This document shows, in pieces, positions 8,083-15,457 of a stretch of 28,756 nt of DNA. Source of the DNA: Anaeromyxobacter_A sp035636195 (GTDB taxonomy: Bacteria > Myxococcota > Myxococcia > Myxococcales > Anaeromyxobacteraceae); NCBI GenBank assembly GCA_035636195.1, contig DASPZP010000030.1, forward strand, positions 1 through 28,756, in the 5' to 3' direction. A program made the translations under genes and the position numbers. Under the pieces are notes generated by a model. It ran no database searches. It saw nothing but the letters and a program-made list of their open reading frames with translations, and was not told the DNA's origin. Each line of letters opens with the position of its first letter. Within the stretch, counting starts at the first letter, position 1.

Positions 8083-10329
8083 TCACACCGGCTTCGGGGT
8101 GGGCCTCTTTCGCCTGCGCCGCTTCACGCTCGGCCGATCCACGGACTCCGGCGGTTGCAGCTCGGGCCGCTCGCTGCGCTCCCACAATGCCGGCAGCGCG
8201 ATGACGAACTCGGCCCCTTCGCCGGGCGCCGAGCGTACGCCGATCGTGCCGCCGTGCGTCTTCACGAGGCGCTGGCAGATGGCGAGCCCCAGCCCGGTGC
8301 CCTTCTCCTTGGTGGTGTAGAAGGGCACGAAGATGTGCTCGCGCGCGTCCTCCGGCACGCCCGGGCCGCTGTCCCGGAAGCGCACCTCGACGAGATCGCT
8401 CCGCCGCGGCGTGTCGCGCCAGAGCGCCACCTCGTCTCGCGCGAGCCGGGTGGAGATCCGCAGCTCGCCCCCCTCGGGCATCGCCTGCATGGCGTTCAGC
8501 CCGAGGTTCAGGAAGACCTGGCGGAGCTGCTCCGGATCGCAGGACACGCGCGGCAGCTCCGGCGCGAGCTCGACCGTCAGCTTCACCGAGGCGGGCAGGT
8601 CGGCTTGCAGGAGCGCCACCGTCCGCCGCAGCACCTCATTGACGTCGCCCGGCGCGAGAGCGACCCGCAGCGGGCGCGAGTAGTCGAGGAACTGCGTCAC
8701 CACGCCGTTCAGACGCTTCACCTCGTCGGCGATGATGCCCAGGAACTCGCCCGCGCCCTCCGGGACGAGCTCGCGCCCCTCGGCGCCGGGGCGCGGAGGC
8801 CCCTGAGGCAGGAGGAGCTGGATGGCGCCCTGGATGGCGGCCAGCGGATTCCTGATCTCGTGGGCCAGGCCCGCCGCCATCTCGCCCAGCGCTGCCAGGC
8901 GATCGCGCTCCTTCATCTGCTGGTAGAGCTTCGAGTTCTCGATGACGAGCGCCGTCCGCTCGGCCACCTCGATGAGGGCGGCGATCTCGTTCGAGGCGAA
9001 CGCCTCCGGAACGCGCTCGTCCCAGCAGGCGAGGAACCCGACCACCCGGTCGCCAGCCGCGAGCGGCATGGCGATCCCGGCGCGCATGGTCGCCATGGCG
9101 GCGCGCGCGTCGCCGAGGCGCTTCAGCTCCTCGCCCACCACCGCGGGCGCGCCGCGGCCGTCCGCGTCGGAGGGCCCCGGGGGCAGATAGGCGCGCAGCT
9201 CGGCCAGGCGCCGGTCGATGTTCTCGAGCAGGATGGCCTTCTGGCCGCTGCCCGCCGCGCCGAGGAGGGCCCGCGCCACCCCCGGCTCCAGGAAGGGCGC
9301 TGGCGGCGGTCCGCGGCTGTCGAGGAGCCGGTAGCCGGGCCGATCCTCGGCGAGCAGCCAGAGCGAGGCGTGGGTGACGCGCCGCGTCTCCGCCAAGGCG
9401 TCGAGCAGCACCGCGGCGAGCCGGGGGGGATCGATGACGTTGGCGATGCGCTCGCGCAGCTGCTCCAGGTGGCGCACGAGCTCGTAGCGCTCCCTGAAGA
9501 GCGTCACGATCACCCACTCCTCCACCTTCTCGCGCATGGGCTCGAAGAGCGAGAGGATGACGAAGGAGGCGACGAGCGTGTTGAAGTAGAACAGCTCGGG
9601 CCGGTTCCCCACCCAAGACACGAGCCCGCCGTAGATCGCCACCAGCACGAGGCCGAGGGCGGTCACCACCACGATCTTCCCCAGGAACTCGTGCAGATCG
9701 AGCAGGCGGTGCCGGAGCAGCGTCTGGGAGAGGAAGAACATGAAGATGGTGAGGGTGATGGCGCCCAGCCCCTCGAGCGGGTAGGGGACGCCGAAGCGCG
9801 GCAGGACGTCGAGGGTGGAGAGCGCCACCGACACGCAGGCGCCCACGAACAGGTAGAGCAGGCGCGCCCGCTCGACGCGCGTCGGGGCGGCGTGGAAGCG
9901 GTGCCAGAGCACGGTCAGCACCGCCACCAATCCGCCCACCACGTAGAGCGTCACCGCCAGCTTGGCGACCGCCACGTGCACGAGCGGCGACGTCGCCACG
10001 ATGAGCCCCGAGAGCGAGCCCGCCAGCATGACATTGCGGGCGCGGCGGGCCGGGCGGCGGGCCACGCCGAGGAACTCGAGGAAGTAGGCGAGGGCGGAGG
10101 TGGGGAGGAGCGCGCCCGTCACCACCGCCAGCCGCTCCCAGCCGTCGTAGCGGAGCTCCGCGCCCGGCCAGCGATGGACGAAGTCGGCCAGCGAGTAGAG
10201 GCCGATATTGGCCGAGAAGATCGCGAAGAGGGTGAAGACCCGGGGGCGGTTGTCGCGCAGGAGCGCCGCGCCCGAGAGGGCGAGCGTGACGATGGCGGCG
10301 AGGAGCGTGGCCTGGGTGTGGATGTCCAC
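8083..10329 (-). CDS. Membrane sensor histidine kinase with GAF domain
   Basis: A 748-residue kinase. The first ~300 residues hold about eight hydrophobic helices, resembling the 7TM-type N-terminal sensor regions of histidine kinases. A GAF-like region follows (~330-475), ending in NSKLYQQMKERDRLAALGEMAAG. The HisKA box AHEIRNPL carries phospho-accepting H490. The ATPase domain has N-box NLGLNAMQAM, DSGPGVP, FVPFYTTKEKGTGLGLA and a C-terminal Lys/Arg/Pro tail. The frame is open much further upstream (to 10626), but that part reads as low-complexity translation of non-coding DNA. GTG 10329 directly precedes the first membrane helix and follows a TAGGAT box. The gene precedes the response regulator by 95 bp. 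The architecture resembles PrsK kinases, but no PEP-CTERM genes are seen, so I do not assign that name. Confidence 0.9.
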   Translation of the reverse strand: MDIHTQATLLAAIVTLALSGAALLRDNRPRVFTLFAIFSANIGLYSLADFVHRWPGAELRYDGWERLAVVTGALLPTSALAYFLEFLGVARRPARRARNVMLAGSLSGLIVATSPLVHVAVAKLAVTLYVVGGLVAVLTVLWHRFHAAPTRVERARLLYLFVGACVSVALSTLDVLPRFGVPYPLEGLGAITLTIFMFFLSQTLLRHRLLDLHEFLGKIVVVTALGLVLVAIYGGLVSWVGNRPELFYFNTLVASFVILSLFEPMREKVEEWVIVTLFRERYELVRHLEQLRERIANVIDPPRLAAVLLDALAETRRVTHASLWLLAEDRPGYRLLDSRGPPPAPFLEPGVARALLGAAGSGQKAILLENIDRRLAELRAYLPPGPSDADGRGAPAVVGEELKRLGDARAAMATMRAGIAMPLAAGDRVVGFLACWDERVPEAFASNEIAALIEVAERTALVIENSKLYQQMKERDRLAALGEMAAGLAHEIRNPLAAIQGAIQLLLPQGPPRPGAEGRELVPEGAGEFLGIIADEVKRLNGVVTQFLDYSRPLRVALAPGDVNEVLRRTVALLQADLPASVKLTVELAPELPRVSCDPEQLRQVFLNLGLNAMQAMPEGGELRISTRLARDEVALWRDTPRRSDLVEVRFRDSGPGVPEDAREHIFVPFYTTKEKGTGLGLAICQRLVKTHGGTIGVRSAPGEGAEFVIALPALWERSERPELQPPESVDRPSVKRRRRKRPTPKPV

Positions 10330-10340
10330 CGCTGGACATC
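10321..10340. repeat. Perfect inverted repeat over the kinase start codon
   Basis: GATGTCCA (10321-10328), spacer CCGC, and TGGACATC (10333-10340) form perfect 8-bp arms. On the - strand the kinase GTG (10329-10327) sits at the spacer/arm junction, and the -10-like TAGGAT (10343-10338) overlaps the upstream arm. It could be an operator or an mRNA hairpin that hides the start codon. Confidence 0.6.
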
Positions 10341-10343
10341 CTA
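10338..10343 (-). promoter_or_regulatory. -10 element for the histidine kinase gene
   Basis: TAGGAT on the - strand (10343 down to 10338) ends 8 nt before the GTG at 10329. There is no convincing -35. The AGGA inside it could instead act as a ribosome-binding site, so leaderless initiation is likely but not certain. Confidence 0.35.
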
Positions 10344-10480
10344 ACCGCGAACGCCTGGTCGCCGCGCGGGCCGAAATGCCGGGCTCGCCGCGCGGGTTGC
10401 ATGGAGGCGAAGCACCGCCGCGGCGAGAGGCCAGCCGCCTCCTTGACCGGCGGTGGTCTGCGGCGCAACGTGCCCGACCG

Positions 10481-12808
10481 ATGAAGACGACCTTTGCCCT
10501 CCTGCTGGCCACCGCGGTTGCGGGGAGCGCTACGACCTCGACCGCTCCCTCACCCCAGCCCTCTCTCCCGGCAGGGGAGAGGGGGACCGCGACCGCGACC
10601 CCGAACGCGACCCCGAGCGCCTTCACGGACGCGGACGTCGCGCTGCTCTTCGCAACGGGGCCGCTGGCGAAGGCGCGGGCGGACCTCCAGGCGGAGCGGT
10701 GGGACGTCGCCGCGAAGGGTTTCGAGCGCGCGGTAGAGCCGGAGGCGCGATACCTGCGCGCCGTCGCGCTGGTCGAGGCGCGCCGCGCGCCCGCGGCGCT
10801 GAAGGCGCTCGCGGGCCTCGAGGAGAAGCTGCCAGACCTGTCGGACCGGATCGCGTTCTGGCGCGGCCGCGCGCACGAGCTCGCTGGCGAGGCCCGGGCG
10901 GCGGCCGCGGCCTACGCGGCCGTCGGCGAGGGCTCGCTCCTCTGGGCCGACGGCCAGCTCGCGCGCGCTCGCGCCTTGCAGGCGGCCGGCGATCGCTCCG
11001 CGGCCCTCGACGCGCTCGCTCCCATCCTCTCCCTCCCGCCTCCGGAGGAGGTGACGCGCGGCGACACCGCCTCCGAGGCGCTGCTCCTCGATGGCCGCCT
11101 GCGCGCGGCGGGAAAGGCGAAGGCCGATCTCGCCTGGGCGCGCCGCGCCTTCATCGAGTGCTGGGCCGGGCACCCGCTCTCCACGGCCTCTCAGCTCTGC
11201 CTCGCCGAGCTGAAGAAGCTGCCGCGCCCCGCCAGCGCGCCCCCCACCGCCGAGGAGGCGCTGCGGCGGGACGAGGCGCTCCTCGACGCGAACCGCAACG
11301 CCCCCGCGCTGGCGGAGCTCTCGAAGCTCGTGGCGACCTTGCCCCCTCCAGGCGACGGCGAGCGGCTGGCATGCCGGGCCCGCTTCGCCCTCGGAAAGGC
11401 GTATCGCAAGGAGCGGCAGCACGCGAAAGCGATCGAGATCCTGAAGCCGGTGGTGGAGAGATGCGAGGACCCGCAGCTCCGGGTGCGGGCGGTCTACGTC
11501 CTCGCCAGCGCCTCGTCGATCGTGGCGCCGGAGGAGGGAGTCGCCTGGTACCGCGCCCTCGCCCGCGACTACCCGGCCCATCCGTTCGCGGATGACGCGC
11601 TCTTCTACGCCGCCGATCTGCTCGCGCGCTCGGGCCATCCCGAGGAGGCGCTGGCCGCGCTGGCCGATCTCTCGGAGAAGTACCCCAAGGGCGACTTCCG
11701 GGCCGAGGCGCTCTTCCGCATCGCCTGGATCGAGCGGTCGGCCGGCCACGCCGCCGGTGCGCTCGCCTCGCTCGCGCGCCTCGAGCGCGACTACGAGGCG
11801 AGCGATCCGTACGAGCACGCTCGCGCCACCTACTGGCACGCGCGCATCCTGCGGGACCGCGGCGCGGACGGCGATGTCGCGCGGGCCGAGGCGCTCTGGC
11901 AGGCGATCGCCGAGCGCTATCCGGCCGACTACTACGGGCTGCTCGCACGCGCCCGGCTGGAGGAGGCGAAGCCCGGTTCTGCGCCGCCCTGGCCCCGGAC
12001 CGAGGCGGGCGCCGGCGAAGAGGGTTTGCGCCACGAGCCGGGAGCGCTCCGGCGCGACCGACACTTCCGCGCGGGCGTGCTCCTGCTGCGCATGGGCCTG
12101 GTCCGGGCGGCCGCCGACGAGCTGGCCGCGGTCGATCGGAAGGCGCTTCAGGGCGGCGAGCCGCTGCTGCTCGTGGCGGAGCTGCTCGACCGCGCCGGTG
12201 ATCACAAGACCTCCAGCCACCTCATCCGCTCGCTCGGGCGCGTCGCGCTACGGAAGCGGCCCGAGGGCGCGTCGCTGCGCGTCTGGCGCGTCGCCTATCC
12301 GGCCGCGTACCGCGGCGAGGTGCAGCGATGGGCGCCGCCGAATGGCGTCCCGGCCGACCTGCTCCTCGCCCTCATGCGGGAGGAGAGCGGGCTCGATCCG
12401 ACCGTCGTGTCCGGAGCCGGGGCGGTGGGGCTCACCCAGCTCATGCTGCCGACCGCCCAGGACGTCGCGAAGAAGCTCAAGCTCGGCCGGGTCCGGCAGG
12501 CGGATCTCATGAAGCCGCCCCTCTCCATCCGGCTCGGCGCCACCTACTTCGGGGGCCTCCTCAGGCGCTACGACGGCTCGGAGGCGCTCGCGCTGGCGGC
12601 GTACAACGTCGGCGACGGCCCGGTGAAGAACTGGCTCCGGCTGCGCGGCACGCTCCCGCTCGACGCGTTCGTGGAGGAGATCCCGGTGCAGGAGACGCGT
12701 GGCTACGTGAAGCGCGTCCTGCGCTCGTACGCGGCCTATCGCTTCCTTTACGGCGGCGAGCGCGAGAAGCCGGTGCTGCTCGGCCAGCTGCTGCCCCGGC
12801 TGGACTGA
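10481..12808 (+). CDS. Soluble lytic murein transglycosylase with N-terminal TPR-like repeats
   Basis: A 775-residue secreted protein. It begins with a signal peptide (MKTTFALLLATAVAGSATTS), then a Thr/Ala/Pro-rich stretch encoded by a repeat-like DNA insert. A long alpha-helical solenoid of TPR-type units follows (e.g. HPFADDALFYAADLLARSGH, FRAEALFRIAWIERSAGH), as in the Slt70 superhelix. The C-terminal SLT domain (~615-755) has the catalytic glutamate in MREESGLDP (E635), AVGLTQLMLPTA, and ALAAYNVGDGPVKNW. The enzyme should cleave the MurNAc-GlcNAc bond of peptidoglycan to give 1,6-anhydro ends. ATG 10481 is chosen over more upstream in-frame starts because it gives a proper signal peptide. 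Divergent from the kinase gene; 150 bp lie between them. Confidence 0.93.
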   Translation: MKTTFALLLATAVAGSATTSTAPSPQPSLPAGERGTATATPNATPSAFTDADVALLFATGPLAKARADLQAERWDVAAKGFERAVEPEARYLRAVALVEARRAPAALKALAGLEEKLPDLSDRIAFWRGRAHELAGEARAAAAAYAAVGEGSLLWADGQLARARALQAAGDRSAALDALAPILSLPPPEEVTRGDTASEALLLDGRLRAAGKAKADLAWARRAFIECWAGHPLSTASQLCLAELKKLPRPASAPPTAEEALRRDEALLDANRNAPALAELSKLVATLPPPGDGERLACRARFALGKAYRKERQHAKAIEILKPVVERCEDPQLRVRAVYVLASASSIVAPEEGVAWYRALARDYPAHPFADDALFYAADLLARSGHPEEALAALADLSEKYPKGDFRAEALFRIAWIERSAGHAAGALASLARLERDYEASDPYEHARATYWHARILRDRGADGDVARAEALWQAIAERYPADYYGLLARARLEEAKPGSAPPWPRTEAGAGEEGLRHEPGALRRDRHFRAGVLLLRMGLVRAAADELAAVDRKALQGGEPLLLVAELLDRAGDHKTSSHLIRSLGRVALRKRPEGASLRVWRVAYPAAYRGEVQRWAPPNGVPADLLLALMREESGLDPTVVSGAGAVGLTQLMLPTAQDVAKKLKLGRVRQADLMKPPLSIRLGATYFGGLLRRYDGSEALALAAYNVGDGPVKNWLRLRGTLPLDAFVEEIPVQETRGYVKRVLRSYAAYRFLYGGEREKPVLLGQLLPRLD
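10550..10585. repeat. REP-like GC-rich palindromic element inside the transglycosylase gene
   Basis: The sequence CTCACCCCAGCCCTCTCTCC followed by GGCAGGGGAGAGGG has the form of the intergenic REP-type palindromes common in GC-rich proteobacteria. CTCTCCC (10563-10569) pairs with GGGAGAG (10575-10581). Here it is translated in frame (PSPQPSLPAGERG) just after the signal peptide. A related hairpin lies at 26034-26060. Confidence 0.5.
10586..10620 (+). repeat. Imperfect GACCSC hexamer repeat in the transglycosylase linker
   Basis: Units of GACCGC/GACCCC run in tandem and encode Thr-Ala-Thr-Pro residues after the signal peptide. The 15-mer CGCGACCCCGAGCGC (10606-10620) recurs exactly at 15072-15086 in the linker of an unrelated gene. 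Confidence 0.5.
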
Positions 12809-12852
12809 CGCGGCGGTAGCCGGCCCGTCGTGCAGGCTTGCGGCGACTTGAC

Positions 12853-12858
12853 TAGGAT
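12853..12858 (+). promoter_or_regulatory. -10 element for the HNH protein gene
   Basis: TAGGAT ends 7 nt before ATG 12866. The -35 region is poor. The embedded AGGA could alternatively serve as a ribosome-binding site, so this call is tentative. The spacing matches that seen at the other start-proximal -10 boxes in the window. Confidence 0.35.
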
Positions 12859-12865
12859 CATCCGG

Positions 12866-13465
12866 ATGGTGCTCGACACCGGCGTCCTCGTCCTCAACCG
12901 AGTCTACCAGCCCGTCCACATCACCTCGGTGCGGCGGGCCTTCTCGCTCCTTTACCAGGGAGCGGCCAAGGCCATCGACGAGCAGTTCCAGCTCTTCGAC
13001 TTCCCGAGCTGGTCGGCGCTGGCCGCGGCGGCGCACCAGGACGCGGTGGGCACGGTCGACCGGCGCATCCGCGTGCCGCGGGTCATCGTGCTCATGGCGT
13101 ACGAGCGCATGCCGAAGACGCGCGTCCGTTTCTCGCGCTTCAACATCTACGCGCGTGACGAGAACACGTGCCAGTACTGCGGGTCACGGCTGCCACGGGC
13201 CGACCTGAACCTCGACCACGTGGTGCCGCGCTCGCGAGGCGGGGGGACCAGCTGGGACAACGTGGTGTGCTCGTGTGTGCCGTGCAACCTGCGGAAAGGT
13301 GGGCGGACCCCCGAGGAGGCCGGGCTGCGGCTCCTGCGCGCGCCGGCCCGGCCGCGCTGGACGCCGATGTTTCGCTCCGCCACGCGCCGCGCCTTCTACA
13401 GAGAGTGGCGTCCGTTCCTGTCATTCGTCGACGCGGCCTACTGGAACGCGGAGCTCGTCGAGTAG
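12866..13465 (+). CDS. HNH endonuclease-family protein
   Basis: A 199-residue protein with an HNH nuclease domain in its C-terminal half: CQYC (C102, C105), LNLDHVVPRSRGGGTSWDNVV (residues 114-134, with D117/H118 and N132) and CVPCNLRKGG (C137, C140). The two Cys pairs should bind a structural zinc, and H118 is the expected metal/catalytic histidine. The N-terminal 95 residues (VLVLNRVYQPVHITSVRRAF...) match a widespread bacterial HNH family of unknown role, often a single chromosomal copy with no methylase partner. A GTG at 12830 is in frame, but the region before ATG 12866 resembles promoter DNA, so ATG 12866 is preferred. No restriction-modification or mobile genes are nearby. Confidence 0.88.
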   Translation: MVLDTGVLVLNRVYQPVHITSVRRAFSLLYQGAAKAIDEQFQLFDFPSWSALAAAAHQDAVGTVDRRIRVPRVIVLMAYERMPKTRVRFSRFNIYARDENTCQYCGSRLPRADLNLDHVVPRSRGGGTSWDNVVCSCVPCNLRKGGRTPEEAGLRLLRAPARPRWTPMFRSATRRAFYREWRPFLSFVDAAYWNAELVE

Positions 13466-13502
13466 GACAAGCACTTCACTTTGGAACCACGGGCGGGCGG
13501 GT

Positions 13503-13508
13503 TAGCAT
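13503..13508 (+). promoter_or_regulatory. -10 element for the MinD-like gene
   Basis: TAGCAT ends 8 nt before the GTG at 13517. A weak -35, TTGGAA (13481-13486), lies 16 bp upstream. No Shine-Dalgarno sequence is present between the -10 and the start, which favours a leaderless mRNA. Confidence 0.45.
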
Positions 13509-13516
13509 CCGGCCCC

Positions 13517-14512
13517 GTGGCGGACACCCGCAGCCTGAAGCTCGTGACCGGACCCGCGGACGCTCCGCGCGCTCGAGCCGTGCGCGTCGCTCCCCGGCTC
13601 GGCCGCGTCCTCAGCGTCGGCGGCGGAAAGGGCGGAATCGGCAAGAGCCTGGTCGCCACGAACCTCGCCATCGAGCTCTCCCGGCGCGGGGAGAAGGTCG
13701 TCCTGGTCGACGCCGACCTGGGCGGCGCGAACCTCCACACGGGGCTCGGGCTCGAGCCGCCCAAGCGCACGCTGCAGGACTTCCTGGAGGGCCGCGCCCG
13801 GCGCATCGAGGAGGTGCTCACGCCCACCGGGCTCCCCAACCTGGCGCTCGTGTCCGGCGCCATCGATCGCGTCGACTCGGCGCACCCGAAGTACGCGCAG
13901 AAGGCGCGCCTCGTGAAGAGCCTGACCGCCTTGCAGGCGGATCACGTGGTGGTCGACCTCGGGGCGGGGACCCACCTCGACGTGCTCGACCTGTTCCTCG
14001 TCTCCGACCACGGCCTCTTGGTGCTGGTGCCGGAGCCGGCCTCGGTGGAGAACGGCTACCGCTTCCTCAAGGCCGCCTTCTGGCGCCGCGTCCGGAACGT
14101 CGTCTCCGCGCACGGCCTCGAGGCCCAGCTCCGCGCGGTGATGGCCGACGGCACCTTCCGCAGCCCCGCCGAGATCCTCCGCGCGCTCTCGACGCAGCAC
14201 CCGCTGGCGGGCGCGCTCCTGGCGCAGCAGCTGGAGGTCTTCCGGCCTCGCCTGGTGGTGAACCAGACGCGCACCCCGCAGGACGCCGAAGTCGGTCAGG
14301 CGGTGGTGATGGCCTGGCGGAAGTTCTTCGGCCTCGAGCTCGACTACCTGGGGCATGTCCCGCACGACCCGGAGATGTGGCACGCGATGCGGGCGCGGCG
14401 GCCGCTGCTCGTGCACGCGCCCGACGCGCCGTCGGCCAGGAGCATCGGATTGATCGCGGACCAGCTGGCGGCGCTCGACGCCGCGGCCGGCAGAAGCGGG
14501 AGAACGACTTGA
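13517..14512 (+). CDS. MinD/ParA-family ATPase (FlhG-like)
   Basis: A 331-residue P-loop ATPase with the deviant Walker A of the MinD/ParA class (GGGKGGIGKS, residues 35-44), the A' motif VVLVDADLGGANLHTGLG and the B-type motif DHVVVDLGAGTHLD. The order matches FlhG/YlxH proteins, which position polar machines by ATP-dependent dimer cycling. I see no clear amphipathic membrane-targeting helix at the C-terminus, which ends Ala/Gly/Arg-rich. No flagellar genes are nearby. GTG 13517 is preferred over the in-frame TTG at 13481 because a -10-like TAGCAT lies between them. The following gene starts inside its stop codon, implying coupled translation and a shared role. Confidence 0.88.
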   Translation: MADTRSLKLVTGPADAPRARAVRVAPRLGRVLSVGGGKGGIGKSLVATNLAIELSRRGEKVVLVDADLGGANLHTGLGLEPPKRTLQDFLEGRARRIEEVLTPTGLPNLALVSGAIDRVDSAHPKYAQKARLVKSLTALQADHVVVDLGAGTHLDVLDLFLVSDHGLLVLVPEPASVENGYRFLKAAFWRRVRNVVSAHGLEAQLRAVMADGTFRSPAEILRALSTQHPLAGALLAQQLEVFRPRLVVNQTRTPQDAEVGQAVVMAWRKFFGLELDYLGHVPHDPEMWHAMRARRPLLVHAPDAPSARSIGLIADQLAALDAAAGRSGRTT

Positions 14513-15411
14513 AGCCCCTGTCCGAGCAGAACCTGTACGAGATCCTCGAGGTGCCTTGCGACGCGCCCGAGGACGACATCGTGAAGGCGTGGGACCGGGT
14601 GAGCGCGCTGTGCGTGCCGGGCGCGCTCGCCACCTACACGCTCATGCCGCCCGACGAGGCGGCCCTGCTGGGACGCCGGCTGGAGGAGGCCCTCACCATC
14701 CTCCTCGACCCCACCGAGCGGCAGCGTTACGACGCTCAGCTCTCTCCCACGCCGGCCCCGCGCCGGGGCGGCAGCGACAACGCCTCGAGCGGCGAGGTGC
14801 GTCCGGCTCGAAGGCGGCTGCCACCCATCATCCCGGCGCGTGCGATGCCCCCGGTCCTCCGTCCGTTGGCGGCGCTCGAGGAACCGCAGGAGCTGGTGGC
14901 CGCCGCAGCGCTGGCCGAGGCCACCGTCTCCGCCGTCGAGCCGGAGCCGATCCCGCTGCAGCGAGTGGCGGTCGTCGAGACCGCGACCGAGAGCGCTGCC
15001 CCGACCCCGACCCCGACCTCGACCTCGACCCCGACTGTGACCCCGACTGTGACCGAGGCGCCGCCCCTGGCCGCGACCCCGAGCGCGCTGCCGGAGCTCG
15101 TCCCGCGCGCCGCGCCCATTCCTCGGCCGCAGGAGCTGGTGGTCGCCGAGGGGACGCGCTTCGACGGTGACATGCTGCGCCGGGCGCGCGAGCAGCGCGG
15201 CATCACGCTCCCGCAGCTCTGCGAGCGCACCAAGATCTCGCGCCACCACGTCGAGAACCTGGAAGCGGGCCGCTACGACAAGCTGCCGGCGGCGGTCTAC
15301 CTGCGGGGCATCCTCATGGCGCTCGCCAAGGAGCTCCGGCTCGACGGCCAGAAGGTGGCCCGCAGCTACCTCGAGCTCATGGCGAGTGCCCGGCCGCCGC
15401 CTGCCCGCTGA
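14509..15411 (+). CDS. Degenerate J-domain plus RodZ-like HTH protein
   Basis: A 300-residue protein with two recognisable ends. Residues ~8-78 (NLYEILEVPCDAPEDDIVKAW ... EALTILLDPTERQRYDAQL) have the helix pattern of a DnaJ domain, but the HPD loop is replaced by a segment around LCVPGALATYTLMPP, so DnaK stimulation is unlikely. A long Pro/Ala/Thr/Glu linker (~80-215) includes a TPTPTPTSTSTPTVTPTVT repeat (165-181). Residues ~222-288 (MLRRAREQRGITLPQLCERTKISRHHVENLEAGRYDKLPA...) match the RodZ-type HTH_25 fold. No transmembrane helix or RodZ periplasmic domain follows. The TTG start at 14509 overlaps the stop of the MinD-like gene (TTGA) and has GGGAG (14498-14502) upstream. It is probably an adaptor working with that ATPase. 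Confidence 0.78.
   Translation: MKPLSEQNLYEILEVPCDAPEDDIVKAWDRVSALCVPGALATYTLMPPDEAALLGRRLEEALTILLDPTERQRYDAQLSPTPAPRRGGSDNASSGEVRPARRRLPPIIPARAMPPVLRPLAALEEPQELVAAAALAEATVSAVEPEPIPLQRVAVVETATESAAPTPTPTSTSTPTVTPTVTEAPPLAATPSALPELVPRAAPIPRPQELVVAEGTRFDGDMLRRAREQRGITLPQLCERTKISRHHVENLEAGRYDKLPAAVYLRGILMALAKELRLDGQKVARSYLELMASARPPPAR
14985..15086 (+). repeat. Imperfect GACCCC/GACTGTGACC tandem repeat in the linker
   Basis: Runs of CCCCGA and CCTCGA, followed by two CCCCGACTGTGA units, encode the alternating Pro-Thr/Ser-Thr/Val-Thr linker of the J-like/HTH protein. The final CGCGACCCCGAGCGC (15072-15086) is identical to 10606-10620. Hexamer slippage here changes linker length by two residues per unit without shifting frame. 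Confidence 0.65.
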
Positions 15412-15421
15412 GGCGAGCGCG

Positions 15422-15450
15422 TTGACCGTGCCGGGCGCCTGAAATAGCAT
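15422..15450 (+). promoter_or_regulatory. Promoter of the 88-aa protein gene, leaderless
   Basis: TTGACC (15422-15427), a 17-bp spacer, and TAGCAT (15445-15450) form a near-consensus sigma70-type promoter. The -10 ends 7 nt before ATG 15458, so transcription should begin at or within a base or two of the start codon. No Shine-Dalgarno sequence is present. Confidence 0.65.
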
Positions 15451-15457
15451 TTCGCCC

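Noticed and set aside
8083..10329. PrsK/PEP-CTERM regulatory kinase
   Set aside because: The domain order is similar, but there is no exosortase, PEP-CTERM protein or exopolysaccharide gene in the window to support that system.
8155..10344. A 729-codon open frame on the + strand within the histidine kinase
   Set aside because: Its Arg/His/Glu/Gly-rich translation is the mirror of the kinase codons; the kinase has all its signature boxes on the other strand.
10330..10626. N-terminal extension of the kinase up to 10626
   Set aside because: The added residues translate the divergent intergenic region and the signal-peptide DNA of the transglycosylase. GTG 10329 with its TAGGAT box is a better start.
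12866..13465. Part of a restriction-modification or phage module
   Set aside because: No methylase, integrase, phage structural gene or change in base composition is visible around the HNH gene.
14985..15086. CRISPR-like direct repeats
   Set aside because: The repeats are short tandem hexamers without unique spacers and are translated in frame as a Pro/Thr linker.
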